Source: Roseicella frigidaeris
Lineage (GTDB): Bacteria; Pseudomonadota; Alphaproteobacteria; Acetobacterales; Acetobacteraceae
Assembly (NCBI RefSeq): GCF_003258945.1
Contig: NZ_QLIX01000011.1
Coordinates: forward strand, 1-64,000
Length of the DNA: 64,000 nucleotides
Reading direction: 5' to 3'
The notes under the pieces are model-generated. The model did not search any database, was not told the DNA's origin, and saw only the letters and a list, made by a program, of their open reading frames with translations. Both the position numbers and the translations under genes were made by a program. Below are positions 55,019 to 64,000 of this stretch, piece after piece (position 1 is the first letter of the stretch; each line of letters starts with the position of its first letter).

Positions 55019-56215
55019 TCAGCCCAGCGCCCCGGCCTGGCGCAGCGCCGCCACCTCCGCCGGGCTGAAGCCATAGCCCCGCAGCACCTCCTCGCTATGC
55101 GCGCCGAGCAGCGGCGGCGGCGCGCGCACCTGCCGCGGCGCGCCCTCGAACTGGATCGGCTGGGCGATGGCGTGCAGCGGCCCGAGCGCCGGGTGCTCGT
55201 AGTCCATCACCATGCCGCGCGCCGCGAGCTGCGGATGCGCCAGCAGCTCGGCGATGGTGTTGATGGCGGCGCAGGGGATGCCGATGCGGCCGCAGAAGGC
55301 CACCCAGTGATCGGCCGTTTCGGTCCGCACGATCGCCTGCACCAGGGCGACGGTCGCATCGAAATTCGCCACCCGGTCGGCATTGCTGCGGAAGCGCGGA
55401 TCCTCGGCGAGCTCCGGCCGGCCGATGCCAGCGGCGAAGCGGCGCCAGAGGTTGTCGCTGGCGATGCCGATCAGCACCGGCCGGTCGCTGGCCTCGAAGG
55501 CCTGGTAGGGGCAGAGGGATTCGTGGCCGGAGCCGCATTTCCCCGGCAGCACGCCCTTCTCCCAGTAGATCTGCAGCGTGTAGCCGAGCAGCGCCGTCGC
55601 GGTCTCGAGCAGCGAGACCTCCAGCCGGCAGCCCTGGCCGGTGCGCCCCCGCTCGAGCAGCGCCGCGAGGATGCCGGAGAAGGCCTGCATGCCCGTCGCC
55701 TGGTCGATCGGCGAGAAGGGGCTGCGGATCGGCCCGCCCTCGCGCTCGCCGGTCATCGCCATGATGCCGGAGAAGGCCTGCAGGATGACGTCGTAGCCGA
55801 GCCCCTGCGCCAGCGGCCCGCTGCGGCCGAAGCCGGAGATGCTGCAATGGATCAGCCGCGGGTTGGCGGCGCGGAGCGCCTCGGCGCCGATGCCGAGCCG
55901 CTCGGCGACGCCGGTCGCGTAGCTCTCGATCACCACGTCCGCCTCGGCCGTCATGCGGCGCGCCGCCGCCTGGCCCTCGGGCGTCTTGAGGTCGAGGGCG
56001 AGGCTGCGCTTGTTGCGGTTGGCGGCGAGGAAGACGGCGCCGGCGCGGCCGCCCGGCCTCTCGCGGAAGGGTGGCCAGCCGCGGGTGTCGTCGCCCGTGC
56101 CGGGCGGCTCCACCTTCACCACATCGGCGTCGAGATCGCCGAGCCACTGGCCGCAGAGCGGGCCGGCCAGCACCTTGGAGAAATCCAGCACCTTCAGCCC
56201 GGCGAGCGGCGTCAT
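55019..56215 (-). CDS. CaiB/BaiF family CoA-transferase
   Basis: This family III CoA-transferase has 398 aa and moves CoA between carboxylic acids. The N-terminus KVLDFSKVLAGPLCGQWLGD and VVKVEPPGTGDDTRG are typical, and LGYDVILQAFSGIMAMTG spans the conserved middle part. It follows the acyl-CoA dehydrogenase by 1 nt and so is co-transcribed. With the divergent MaoC and CitE-like genes it suggests activation and cleavage of a dicarboxylic acid. Confidence 0.9.
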   Translation of the reverse strand: MTPLAGLKVLDFSKVLAGPLCGQWLGDLDADVVKVEPPGTGDDTRGWPPFRERPGGRAGAVFLAANRNKRSLALDLKTPEGQAAARRMTAEADVVIESYATGVAERLGIGAEALRAANPRLIHCSISGFGRSGPLAQGLGYDVILQAFSGIMAMTGEREGGPIRSPFSPIDQATGMQAFSGILAALLERGRTGQGCRLEVSLLETATALLGYTLQIYWEKGVLPGKCGSGHESLCPYQAFEASDRPVLIGIASDNLWRRFAAGIGRPELAEDPRFRSNADRVANFDATVALVQAIVRTETADHWVAFCGRIGIPCAAINTIAELLAHPQLAARGMVMDYEHPALGPLHAIAQPIQFEGAPRQVRAPPPLLGAHSEEVLRGYGFSPAEVAALRQAGALG

Positions 56216-56216
56216 C

Positions 56217-57383
56217 TCAGTAGGATTTCGGCTGGCCGAGCACGCGCTCGGCGATGAAGGAGAGGACGAGCTGCTCCGAGACCGGGGCGATGCGGGTGAT
56301 CATCACCTCGCGCAGCAGGCGCTCCACCACGTATTCCTTGGCGTAGCCCATGCCACCATGCGTCAGCACCGCCTGCAGGCAGGCATTGTAGCCGGCGCGG
56401 CCGCCGAGCAGCTTGGCGGCATTCGCCTCCGCCCCGCAGGCCTGGCCGCTGTCGTAGAGCCAGGCCGCCTTCAGCGCCATCAGCTTGGCCGATTCCAGCG
56501 CCGTCCAGCATTCCGCCAGCGGGTGCTGGATCGCTTGGTTCTGCCCGATCGGGCGGCCGAAGACGCTGCGCTCGCGGGCATAGCGGGCGGCGCGCTCCAG
56601 CGCATCCTCGCCGATGCCGATGCCCTCCATGGCGACCAGCACGCGCTCGGGATTCAGGCTGTCGAGCAGGTAGGAGAAACCGCGCCCCTCCTCGCCGATC
56701 CGGTCCGCCTCGGGGACGAAGAGGTCGTCGATGAAGACCATGTTCGAATCGACCGCGGCGCGCCCCATCTTCGGGATGCGCTGCACCTCGATCCGGCTGT
56801 GGTCGAGATCGGTGTAGAAGAGCGTGATGCCCTCGGTCGGCCGGCGCGCCTCCTCCTTCCGCACGGTGCGGGTCAGCAGCATGATCTTGTTCGCCACCTG
56901 GCCGGTGGAGGTCCAGATCTTGCGCCCGTTCACCCGGTAGCCGCCCGGCACCCGCTGCGCGAAGGTGGTGATGCTGGTGGTGTCGAGCCCGGCATTCGGC
57001 TCGGTCACGCCGAAGCAGGCCTGGTCCTCGCCGGCGACGAGGCGCGGGATCCAGCGCGCCCGCTGCTCGGGCGTGCCGTGCACGGTGATCGGGTGCGGGC
57101 CGAACATGTTGATGTGCAGCGAGGAGGCGGCCGCCATGCCGCCGCCGCTGCGGGCGACGGTGTGCATCATGATCGCCGCCTCGGTCACGCCGAGCCCGGC
57201 GCCGCCCTGTTCGGGCGGCATGGTGATGCCGAGCCAGCCGCCCTCGGCCATGGCCTTGTGGAATTCGCGGGGAAAGCGCGCCTCGGCCTCGCAGTCGCGC
57301 CAGTAGTCGTCGCCGAAGCGGCGGCAGACCGCGGCGACGCCCTCGCGGATCGCCTCCTGCTCGGGCGAGAGACCGAAATCCAT
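56217..57383 (-). CDS. Acyl-CoA dehydrogenase
   Basis: This FAD-dependent dehydrogenase has 388 aa and standard length. FAD-contacting CFGVTEPNAGLDTTS and VNGRKIWTSTGQVANKIML are present, and the C-terminal catalytic region is GGMGYAKEYVVERLLREV. It is first in a two-gene transcript with the CoA-transferase and divergent from the MaoC gene. Substrate probably matches that of the neighbouring CoA-transferase. Confidence 0.92.
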   Translation of the reverse strand: MDFGLSPEQEAIREGVAAVCRRFGDDYWRDCEAEARFPREFHKAMAEGGWLGITMPPEQGGAGLGVTEAAIMMHTVARSGGGMAAASSLHINMFGPHPITVHGTPEQRARWIPRLVAGEDQACFGVTEPNAGLDTTSITTFAQRVPGGYRVNGRKIWTSTGQVANKIMLLTRTVRKEEARRPTEGITLFYTDLDHSRIEVQRIPKMGRAAVDSNMVFIDDLFVPEADRIGEEGRGFSYLLDSLNPERVLVAMEGIGIGEDALERAARYARERSVFGRPIGQNQAIQHPLAECWTALESAKLMALKAAWLYDSGQACGAEANAAKLLGGRAGYNACLQAVLTHGGMGYAKEYVVERLLREVMITRIAPVSEQLVLSFIAERVLGQPKSY

Positions 57384-57456
57384 GACTACCCTCCCTCCGT
57401 TCCTCCGCCGAGTGTCGCCGCCGCCACCGGATGGGGGAAGGCCGCGGGCGTGAGGC

Positions 57457-57507
57457 TTGCGCCGAACTATTGCGCAGGCTTACGGTGCGCAAGCTTATAA
57501 TAAGCCT
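57457..57507. promoter_or_regulatory. Divergent promoter with operator-like inverted repeats
   Basis: TTGCGCA (57470-57476) and TGCGCAA (57486-57492) form an inverted repeat with a 9-bp spacer; another TTGCGC lies at 57457. AGGCTTA (57476-57482) and TAAGCCT (57501-57507) form a second, interlocked pair. A perfect -10 TATAAT (57496-57501) sits in the overlap. The gap separates the acyl-CoA dehydrogenase and MaoC transcripts, so one regulator could control both. No regulator gene is adjacent. Confidence 0.55.
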
Positions 57508-57664
57508 GGGAAGAGCCTGGGCCCGGGACGGGCCTGGCGCACGGCCCGGTGCGCGGCACGCGCGCGGCGAGGCCCGGGGGCGGCGCCGGATGACGCGGCG
57601 GCTCGTCCCTGTATCCTCGGGCGGCATCGGCCGGTCGGGCCGGGCGGAAGGGGAGGAAGGCCGC

Positions 57665-58144
57665 ATGGCCGGTTTGTGGTTCGAGGAATTCGAGATCGGC
57701 CAGGTCTTCCGCCACGGCATCCGGCGGACCATCACCGAGGCCGACAATGTCTGGTTCTCGGCGCTGACGCACAACCCGGCGGCGCTGCACCTCGACGAGG
57801 AATACTGCCGCACCGAGACCGAGTTCGGCACCCGCATCGTCAACAGCGCCTTCACCCTCGGACTGATGGTCGGCATCTCGGTCGGCGACACCACGCTCGG
57901 CACCACCGTCGCCAATCTCGGCTGGGACGAGGTGCGCTTCCCGAAGCCGCTCTTCCACGGCGACACGCTGCGCGTGGAATCCGAGGTCGTCGCCAAGCGC
58001 CCGAGCAAGTCGCGGCCCGGCCAGGGCATCGTGGAGTTCATCCACCGCGCCTTCAACCAGAAGGGCGAGCTGGTGGCGCATTGTCGCCGCTCCGCCCTGA
58101 TGAAGGGCCGGCCGGCGGGAGAGCCCGAGGGGGGCGCGGCATGA
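57665..58144 (+). CDS. MaoC family dehydratase
   Basis: This hot-dog-fold enoyl-CoA hydratase-type protein has 159 aa. The catalytic Asp/His motif is visible in [26 protein letters not shown], and [17 protein letters not shown] is the family signature. Relatives include itaconyl-CoA and mesaconyl-CoA hydratases. A GGGGAGGAAGG site precedes the ATG. It overlaps the CitE-like gene by 4 nt (ATGA). Confidence 0.9.
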   Translation: MAGLWFEEFEIGQVFRHGIRRTITEADNVWFSALTHNPAALHLDEEYCRTETEFGTRIVNSAFTLGLMVGISVGDTTLGTTVANLGWDEVRFPKPLFHGDTLRVESEVVAKRPSKSRPGQGIVEFIHRAFNQKGELVAHCRRSALMKGRPAGEPEGGAA

Positions 58145-59031
58145 GCGCGCCGCCGCGCTCCTGGCTCTTCGTCCCCGGCGACAGCGAGCGCAAGCTGGCG
58201 AAGGGCGGCGAAAGCGGCGCCGATGCGCTGATCCTCGATCTCGAGGATGCCGTCGCCGCCGACCGCCGCCCGGTCGCGCGCGGCATGATCGCCGACTATC
58301 TCGCGGCGCATGCCGGCGCGGCGCGGCGGCCGCGCCTCTGGGTGCGCATCAACCCGCTCGATGGCGAGGGGCTGGCCGATGCCGCGGCGGTGGTGCGCGC
58401 CGCGCCGGACGGGCTGGTGGTGCCGAAGGTGGCCGGGCCGGCCGAGTTGCTGCGCCTGTCCCACTGGCTCGATGCGCTCGAGGCGCGGGATGGCCTGCCG
58501 CCGGGTGGCATCCGCCTGCTCGCCGTCGCCACCGAGACGGCGGCGGCGGTGCTCGGCCTCGGCGAGTATGCGCGGCAGCCGGTGCCGCGGCTGCACGGGC
58601 TGACCTGGGGCGCCGAGGATCTCTCCGCGGCGCTCGGTGCCAGCAGCAACCGCGATGCCGAGGGGCCGCTCTCGCTCACCTACCGCATGGCGCGCTCGGC
58701 CTGCCTGCTCGCCGCGGTCGCCGCCGAGGTGCAGCCGATCGACTCGCTGGAGCCGGATTTCCGCGACGAGGCCGGGCTGCGCGCCGCCTGCGCCGCGGCG
58801 CGGCGGGAGGGCTTCACCGGCAAGATCGCCATCCATCCGGCGCAGGTCGGGCCGATCAACGAGGGCTTCCGGCCCACGGAGGCGGAGATCGCCTTCGCCC
58901 GCCGCGTCGTCGCCGCCTTCGCCGCCAGCCCCGGCATCGGCACGGTGGGGCTGGACGGCAAGATGCTGGACCGCCCGCATCTGCGCCAGGCGGAGCGCGT
59001 GCTGGCCGCCGCCGAGGCGTCGGGCGGATAG
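58141..59031 (+). CDS. HpcH/HpaI-type CoA ester lyase (CitE-like)
   Basis: This TIM-barrel lyase has 296 aa. The N-terminus [27 protein letters not shown] (metal ligand), [26 protein letters not shown] and the late [17 protein letters not shown] are all CitE/Mcl-family marks. Such enzymes cleave malyl-CoA, methylmalyl-CoA or citramalyl-CoA. Next to a MaoC hydratase and a CoA-transferase, citramalyl-CoA cleavage is the best guess. Confidence 0.9.
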   Translation: MSAPPRSWLFVPGDSERKLAKGGESGADALILDLEDAVAADRRPVARGMIADYLAAHAGAARRPRLWVRINPLDGEGLADAAAVVRAAPDGLVVPKVAGPAELLRLSHWLDALEARDGLPPGGIRLLAVATETAAAVLGLGEYARQPVPRLHGLTWGAEDLSAALGASSNRDAEGPLSLTYRMARSACLLAAVAAEVQPIDSLEPDFRDEAGLRAACAAARREGFTGKIAIHPAQVGPINEGFRPTEAEIAFARRVVAAFAASPGIGTVGLDGKMLDRPHLRQAERVLAAAEASGG

Positions 59032-59114
59032 CGCCGGCATCGGCGTGCCGCTCGCTATGCGGGTTGTGGCCCCGGATCGGACGTGAAATTCTGAACCGAT
59101 CCCGGAGCCCGTCG

Positions 59115-60257
59115 ATGCACGCCGCACTCCGCCCTGCTCGTTGCCGCCCGCTGCTGTCCATCGCCCTGATCCTGTTGCTCGTCGCCTGCCGCGCGCTGGC
59201 CCAGGTGCCGGCGCCGGTGGTGAGCGTCACCCCCGTGGCGGTCGAGAATGTCGCGCCGGGCAAGGATTTCCTCGGCCGCGTCGAGGCGATCAACGCGGTC
59301 GATATCCGCTCCCGCGTCGAGGGCTTTCTCGAAGCGCGCGGCTTCGCGGAGGGGCAATTGGTCCAGCAGGACCAGGTGCTCTTCCAGATCGAGAGCGCCG
59401 GCTATGAGGCGGCGCTCTCGGCGGCGCAGGCCAGTCTCGCGGCGGCGCAGGCCGATCTGCGCGACGCGGAGGCCCGCTTCCAACGCAACCAGGAGCTGCG
59501 CCGGTCGCAGACGGTGTCGCAAGCCTCGCTCGAGGAATCCCTGGCGGCGCGCGACCGCGGCCGCGCCAATGTCCTCTCGGCCGAGGCCAGCCTGCGGCAG
59601 GCCGAGCTGAGTCTCAGCTATGCCACGATCCGCTCGCCGATCGAGGGGCGGATCGGCCATACGAGCTTCGCCGTGGGCAGCCTCGTTTCGCCCTCCTCCG
59701 GCGCGCTCGCGCGCGTCGTGCAGGTCGATCCGATCCGGGTGGTCTTCTCGGTGAGCGACCAAAGCATCCTGGATTTCCGCGCCGGGGCGACAGAGGAGCA
59801 GCGGAAGGCCGATTTCGTGCCGAGGCTGATCCTCTCCTCCGGCCAGGCTTATCCGCATCCCGGCCAGATCGAGTTTCTCGGCAATGAATTCGATCCCCGC
59901 ACCGGCACCATTCCCGTGCGGGCGCGCTTCCCGAATCCCGAGGGCATCCTGGTTCCCGGCCAGTTCGCCACCGTCTCCATCCAGCCGGCGACGCCGCGCG
60001 AGCGCCCCGTGGTGCGCCTCGGCGCCGTCCAGCTCGACCGCGAGGGGCGCTTCGTGCTGCTGGTCGATGACAATGACAAGGTGGTGCTGCGACGGATCCG
60101 CGTCGGCGCCCAGCTCGGCCAGGACTGGGTGGTGGAGGAGGGGCTGCAGGGCGGCGAGCGGCTGATCGTCCAGGGCCTGCAGAATGCCCGGCCGGGCGCC
60201 ACGGTGAGGGCGGTGCCCGCCGCGCCGAATCCTGCCGAGGGCGCCGCGCGCCCATGA
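59115..60257 (+). CDS. RND efflux periplasmic adaptor (membrane fusion protein)
   Basis: This AcrA-type adaptor has 380 aa. A signal segment with LLLVAC gives a possible lipidation cysteine. [16 protein letters not shown] starts the lipoyl domain, then a helical hairpin ([17 protein letters not shown]... [14 protein letters not shown]) and a beta-barrel ([14 protein letters not shown]). The ATG at 59115 has GGAG 8 nt upstream. It overlaps the pump gene by 4 nt (ATGA). No outer-membrane TolC-type gene is beside it. Confidence 0.92.
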   Translation: MHAALRPARCRPLLSIALILLLVACRALAQVPAPVVSVTPVAVENVAPGKDFLGRVEAINAVDIRSRVEGFLEARGFAEGQLVQQDQVLFQIESAGYEAALSAAQASLAAAQADLRDAEARFQRNQELRRSQTVSQASLEESLAARDRGRANVLSAEASLRQAELSLSYATIRSPIEGRIGHTSFAVGSLVSPSSGALARVVQVDPIRVVFSVSDQSILDFRAGATEEQRKADFVPRLILSSGQAYPHPGQIEFLGNEFDPRTGTIPVRARFPNPEGILVPGQFATVSIQPATPRERPVVRLGAVQLDREGRFVLLVDDNDKVVLRRIRVGAQLGQDWVVEEGLQGGERLIVQGLQNARPGATVRAVPAAPNPAEGAARP

Positions 60258-63200
60258 TCTCCGCGCTCTTCGTCCGGCGGCCACGCTTCGCCATGGTCAT
60301 CGCCGTGGTCACCGGCCTCGCCGGGCTGATCGCGCTCGGGCTGATCCCGGTCGCGCAATTCCCGCCCATCACCCCGCCGGAGATCCAGGTCAGCGCCAGC
60401 TATCCCGGCGCCAGCGCCGAAGTGCTGATGAACAGCGTCGGCGCGCCGATCGAGGAGCAGGTGAACGGCGTCGACGACATGCTCTACATGGCGTCCTCCA
60501 GCGGCAACAACGGCGCCTATTCGCTGACGGTCACCTTCCGGGTCGGCACCGATCCGGCGATCGCCCAGGTGAACGTGCAGAACCGCGTCGCGCTGGCCAC
60601 GGCGCGGCTGCCGCCGGCGGTCACGCAGACCGGTGTCTCCGTCCGCAGCCGCTCGACCAGCATGCTGATGGGCATCGCGGTCTATGCGCCGCGCGGCACG
60701 CATGACGAGACCTTCATCAGCAACTACGCCTCGGTGAACCTGCGCGACGCCATCGCGCGGGTCCCTGGCGTCGGCGAGGTTGGCATCTTCGGCCCGGTCT
60801 ACAGCATGCGGGTCTGGATGGACCCGGACCGCATGCAGGCGCTTGGGATCACCGCCTCCGATGTCACGGCGGCCATCCGCGCGCACAATGCCCAGGCGGC
60901 CGCGGGGCTGATCGGCTCGGCCCCGGCGCCGGCGGGGCAGGAGCTGCAGCTCACCATCATGGCGCGGGGCCGGCTGGAGACGCCGGAGGAGTTCGGCGAC
61001 ATCGTCCTCCGTACCAATCCCGACGGCGCCGTCGTCAGCCTGCGCGACGTGGCGCGCATCGAGCTCGGCGCGCAATCCTACGACATCCGCTCCCGCTTCA
61101 ACGGCCAGCCAAGCGCCACCGTCGTGATCTACGCCGCGCCCGATGCCAATGCCATGAACGTCGCCAGGGCGGTCCGGGCCGAGCTGGAGCGCGCCTCCGG
61201 CCAGTTCCCGGACGACCTGGCCGAGACCGTCGTCTTCGACACCACCGCCTTCGTCAGCGAGACGATCCGCGAGATCGCGGTGACGCTCGGGATCACCTTC
61301 CTGCTCGTCGTCCTCGTCACCTATGTCTTCCTGCAGGACTGGCGCGCCACGCTCATCCCGATGCTGACGATCCCGGTCTCCCTGCTCGGCGGCTTCGTCA
61401 TCCTCTACGGGCTCGGCTTCTCGGCCAACACCATCACGCTCTTCGCCGTCGTCCTGGCCATCAGCCTCGTCGTGGACGATGCCATCATCGTGGTCGAGGG
61501 CGTGCAGCGGCTGATGCGCGAGCAGGGGCTCGATGCGGTCGAGGCCACGCTGGCCACGATGCGCCAGGTCACCGCACCGATCGTCGTGACGACGCTGGTG
61601 CTCGCGGCGCTGTTCCTGCCGATCGGCTTCATCTCCGGCGTCACCGGCCGGCTCTATGGCCAATTCGCGGTGACGATCATGGCGACGATCGTGCTCTCGA
61701 CGATCAATGCGCTGACCCTCAGCCCCGCCCTCTGCGTCATCCTGCTGCGGCGACCGGGCAGGGCGCGGCTCCGGCTGCTCGCCGGCTTCGACCGGGCGCT
61801 GGAATGGTCGCGGCAGGGCTATCTCGGCCTGCTGGTCCGGTTCGGGACCCGGTTCCTGGTCACCGGGGCGGTGACGGCGGCGGTGCTGCTCGGCGTATTC
61901 GGGCTGTTCCGCCAGTTGCCCACCGCCTTCATCCCCTCCGAGGATCTCGGCTATGTCTTCGTGAACGTGCAGCTGCCGAGCGCCGCCTCGCTCGAGCGGA
62001 CGGATGCGGCGCTCGGCGAGGTGGTCGGCATCCTGCGCGAGACGCCGGGCGTCGCCGGTGTCATCGGCATCGCCGGCACCAGCATGGTCGGCGGCGGCGG
62101 CTCGGATTCCGGCATGGTCATCGCCTCGCTGCGACCCTGGCGGGAGCGAACCGGCGCGGCGGAGCGCCTCGATGGCATCCTCGGGCATGTCCGGGCCCGC
62201 TTCGCGACGCTGACCGCGGCGACGGCCGTGGCCTTCGTGCCGCCGGCCATCCTCGGCCTCGGCACCACCGGGGGCTTCGACATGCGCCTGCAGGCGCGCG
62301 CCGGGCAGGGCGCCGAGCAACTTGCCGAGGCGATGCGCGGGCTGATCGTGAAGGCGAACCAGGCGCCGGAGCTGACCGGCGTGTTCAGCACCTTCCGGGC
62401 GGACACGCCGCAGATCTACCTGCGCATCGATCGCCGCCGCGCAGAGCTGCTCAACCTGCAGCCGGACGCGATCTTCCAGGCGCTGCAGGCGCATCTCGGC
62501 TCGGCCTATGTCGATGACTTCAACTACCAGGACCGGGTGTTCCAGGTCCGCATCCAGGACGAGCCGCGCTTCCGCGGCCGCGCCGCCGATATCGAGCGCC
62601 TGCATGTCCGGAACGGCACCGGCGAGCTGGTGCCGCTCCGCACCGTCCTCGCCGCCTCGAGCGTGCTCGGCGCCAATGCCATCAATCGCTACAACCTCTT
62701 CCCCGCCGTCGCCATCAACGGCCAGGCCGCCGCGGGGACCAGCAGCGGCGCCGCGCTGGACCGCATGGAGACGCTGGCGCGCGAGAGCCTGCCGGCCGGC
62801 TTCGGCTTCGAATGGACCGGCCTCGCGCTGCAGGAGCGGCAGGCGGGCGCCGAGACGATCCTGATCATCATCGTCGGCATCGTCTTCACCTATCTCTTCC
62901 TCGTCGCCCAGTACGAGAGCTGGAGCGTGCCGATCGCCGTCATGCTCTCGGTCGCCATCGCCGTGCTGGGCGCGCTCGGCAGCCTCGCCCTCGCCGGCAT
63001 GGCGGTCGATCTCTATGTGCAGATCGGGCTGCTGCTGCTGATCGGCCTCGCCGCCAAGAATGCCATCCTCATCGTGGAATTCGCCAAGGAGCGGCGCGAG
63101 GCGGGCATGGGCATCGTCGATGCCGCGAGGGAGGCGACCAGCCAGCGCTTCCGGCCGCTCGTCATGACCGCGGTCAGCTCGATCCTCGGCGTCGTGCCGC

Positions 63201-63379
63201 TGGTGCTCGCCAGCGGCGCCGGGGCGGCGAGCCGGCAATCGATCGGCATGACGCTCTTCGGCGGGCTGCTGCTCGGCACGCTGCTCGGCCTGCTGATGAT
63301 CCCGGTTCTCTACATCGCCGTGCAGAGCCTGCGCGAATGGGCAAAGGCGCGGCTCTTCGGCACGGCGGGCGAGGGCTAG
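60254..63379 (+). CDS. RND multidrug efflux permease (AcrB/MexB-like, HAE1)
   Basis: This proton-driven inner-membrane pump has 1041 aa. It starts [19 protein letters not shown], and the proton-relay aspartates are in [19 protein letters not shown] (transmembrane helix 4). Twelve helices and two large periplasmic loops are evident. [16 protein letters not shown] marks helix 10. It is translationally coupled to the adaptor. Its TAG stop lies inside a CTAGAGC element. Hydrophobic drug export is expected; specificity is unknown. Confidence 0.95.
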   Translation: MISALFVRRPRFAMVIAVVTGLAGLIALGLIPVAQFPPITPPEIQVSASYPGASAEVLMNSVGAPIEEQVNGVDDMLYMASSSGNNGAYSLTVTFRVGTDPAIAQVNVQNRVALATARLPPAVTQTGVSVRSRSTSMLMGIAVYAPRGTHDETFISNYASVNLRDAIARVPGVGEVGIFGPVYSMRVWMDPDRMQALGITASDVTAAIRAHNAQAAAGLIGSAPAPAGQELQLTIMARGRLETPEEFGDIVLRTNPDGAVVSLRDVARIELGAQSYDIRSRFNGQPSATVVIYAAPDANAMNVARAVRAELERASGQFPDDLAETVVFDTTAFVSETIREIAVTLGITFLLVVLVTYVFLQDWRATLIPMLTIPVSLLGGFVILYGLGFSANTITLFAVVLAISLVVDDAIIVVEGVQRLMREQGLDAVEATLATMRQVTAPIVVTTLVLAALFLPIGFISGVTGRLYGQFAVTIMATIVLSTINALTLSPALCVILLRRPGRARLRLLAGFDRALEWSRQGYLGLLVRFGTRFLVTGAVTAAVLLGVFGLFRQLPTAFIPSEDLGYVFVNVQLPSAASLERTDAALGEVVGILRETPGVAGVIGIAGTSMVGGGGSDSGMVIASLRPWRERTGAAERLDGILGHVRARFATLTAATAVAFVPPAILGLGTTGGFDMRLQARAGQGAEQLAEAMRGLIVKANQAPELTGVFSTFRADTPQIYLRIDRRRAELLNLQPDAIFQALQAHLGSAYVDDFNYQDRVFQVRIQDEPRFRGRAADIERLHVRNGTGELVPLRTVLAASSVLGANAINRYNLFPAVAINGQAAAGTSSGAALDRMETLARESLPAGFGFEWTGLALQERQAGAETILIIIVGIVFTYLFLVAQYESWSVPIAVMLSVAIAVLGALGSLALAGMAVDLYVQIGLLLLIGLAAKNAILIVEFAKERREAGMGIVDAAREATSQRFRPLVMTAVSSILGVVPLVLASGAGAASRQSIGMTLFGGLLLGTLLGLLMIPVLYIAVQSLREWAKARLFGTAGEG

Positions 63380-63428
63380 AGCGGATCCCGTTCGAGTGGA
63401 AACACTCGAACGGGTGAGGATGCTCTAG
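63376..63428. repeat. CTAGAGC-family palindromic element, copy F
   Basis: This is the most regular copy. The outer arms are CTAGAGC (63376-63382) and GCTCTAG (63422-63428). The inner arms CCCGTTCGAGTG (63387-63398) and complement (63403-63414) flank a GAAA (GNRA-type) loop. The TAG at 63377-63379 ends the efflux pump gene, and the TAG read on the other strand at 63425-63427 ends the dioxygenase gene, so two convergent genes both stop inside the element. Confidence 0.9.
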
Positions 63429-64000
63429 ACGGGCGCGTCGCCGCAGATGGTGACGCGGTGCATGATGCGCGTCTCCGCCGGATAGTCGTTGATGGCGAAA
63501 TGCATTGTGCAGCGATTGTCCCAGAAGGCGAGGGAGCCACTGCGCCAGCGGAAGCGGCAGGTGAATTCCGGCCGTGTCGAATGCTGGGTCAGGAACTCGA
63601 TCAGCGGCTTGCTCTCCGCCTCGGTCATGTCCTCGAAACGGTGCAGGTGGCCGCCGACATAGAGCGCGCGCCGCCCGGTCTCGGGATGGGTGCGGATCAG
63701 CGGATGGGTGGAGACGGTCTGGGTGTCGCCCGGGTCGATCACCTTCATGGACAGCTTGTCGGCGTAGAATTCGCGCCGCGTCTTGCCGTCATGGCTGCTG
63801 AAATTGTCGCCGCGATAGACGCCTTTCAGCCCGTCCAGCATCCGCCGCAGGCCGGGCGAGAGCGCCTCGTAGGCGAGGTACTGGTTGGTCCAGAGCGTGT
63901 CGCCGCCGGCCGAGGGGATCTCGACGCCATAGAGGATGGTGCCCATGGCGGGCTTCGCGGTGAAGGCCTGGTCGGAATGCCAGGAGCCGCCGAAATTCTT
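63425..64000 (-). CDS. TauD/TfdA-type Fe(II)/2-oxoglutarate dioxygenase (5' end outside window)
   Basis: This is the C-terminal 191 aa of a dioxygenase. The reading frame runs off the window edge, so the gene is incomplete here, not broken. The metal motif HxD is seen in NFGGSWHSDQAFTAKP, then GGDTLWTNQYLAYEALS, and the distal His and 2-oxoglutarate-binding Arg lie in CTMHFAINDYPAETRIMHRV. Such enzymes hydroxylate sulfonates, herbicides and other acids. Substrate is unknown; the TauE-like permease about 9 kb away is not evidence of a link. Confidence 0.9.
   Translation of the reverse strand, partial: KNFGGSWHSDQAFTAKPAMGTILYGVEIPSAGGDTLWTNQYLAYEALSPGLRRMLDGLKGVYRGDNFSSHDGKTRREFYADKLSMKVIDPGDTQTVSTHPLIRTHPETGRRALYVGGHLHRFEDMTEAESKPLIEFLTQHSTRPEFTCRFRWRSGSLAFWDNRCTMHFAINDYPAETRIMHRVTICGDAPV

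Noticed and set aside
59849-63238. Open frame of about 1129 codons opposite the RND efflux genes
   Set aside because: Same shadow effect; the composition is Asp/His/Gln/Arg-rich and it has no recognisable motif.

Overview
The window is very GC-rich chromosomal DNA of an alphaproteobacterium, most likely an Acetobacteraceae/Roseomonas-type member of the Rhodospirillales. The evidence is gene order and content: an F1-only ATP synthase operon (atpHAGDC without Fo genes), the order ffs - dnaX - ybaB - recR, the order ubiE / mutM - enoyl-CoA hydratase - rpsT - dnaA - dnaN, a zf-CHCC (NDUFS6-like) zinc-finger protein, and squalene genes of the HpnC/HpnD/HpnE type. Nearly every gene is intact. I see no rRNA, tRNA, CRISPR, prophage or insertion sequence.

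Layout. 0-5.7 kb: a nucleoside-type transporter with a DUF4336 protein, a CsbD stress protein, and two reverse-strand genes with a surface-polysaccharide look (a pyruvyl-transferase-like protein and a 652-aa unknown). 5.8-18.6 kb: DNA maintenance genes (recR, ybaB, dnaX, SRP RNA, nudC, polA, xerC, DUF484, fsa, priA). 18.6-25.3 kb: an MFS transporter divergent from atpHAGDC; the atpG-atpD spacer holds a 60-bp tandem hairpin repeat. 25.5-29.3 kb: a diiron ferritin-like protein, a Tat-exported GH10 xylanase, a uronate-dehydrogenase-like enzyme and an aldose 1-epimerase. 29.4-31.3 kb: a small protein and an unusual fusion of a DUF3140 domain with a histone-H1-like octapeptide-repeat tail.

31.6-44.2 kb: an acyl-CoA dehydrogenase, then a tightly packed operon that reads as a complete C30 carotenoid pathway fed by squalene: two CrtI/CrtN-type desaturase/oxidases, an acyltransferase, a family 2 glycosyltransferase, a single-chain HpnC-HpnD fusion, HpnE and an aldehyde dehydrogenase. 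The steps parallel staphyloxanthin synthesis, with HpnCDE squalene synthesis in place of CrtM. A lipoprotein-type esterase follows behind a hairpin. 44.2-53.2 kb: small proteins, a ketopantoate-reductase-like gene, an SH3-domain membrane protein, ubiE, mutM, an enoyl-CoA hydratase, rpsT, dnaA, dnaN. 53.5-64 kb: a TauE/SafE permease, a deazaflavin-type reductase, a divergent CoA-ester catabolic cluster (acyl-CoA dehydrogenase + CaiB; MaoC + CitE-like lyase) around an operator-like promoter, an RND efflux adaptor and pump, and the 3' part of a TauD-type dioxygenase cut by the window edge.

The most notable items are the HpnC-HpnD fusion inside a carotenoid operon, the DUF3140/H1-like fusion that keeps a second ribosome-binding site and start codon inside it, and a dispersed family of variable-stem palindromes flanked by CTAGAGC...GCTCTAG. 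That family sits at gene 3' ends and repeatedly supplies the TAG stop codon.
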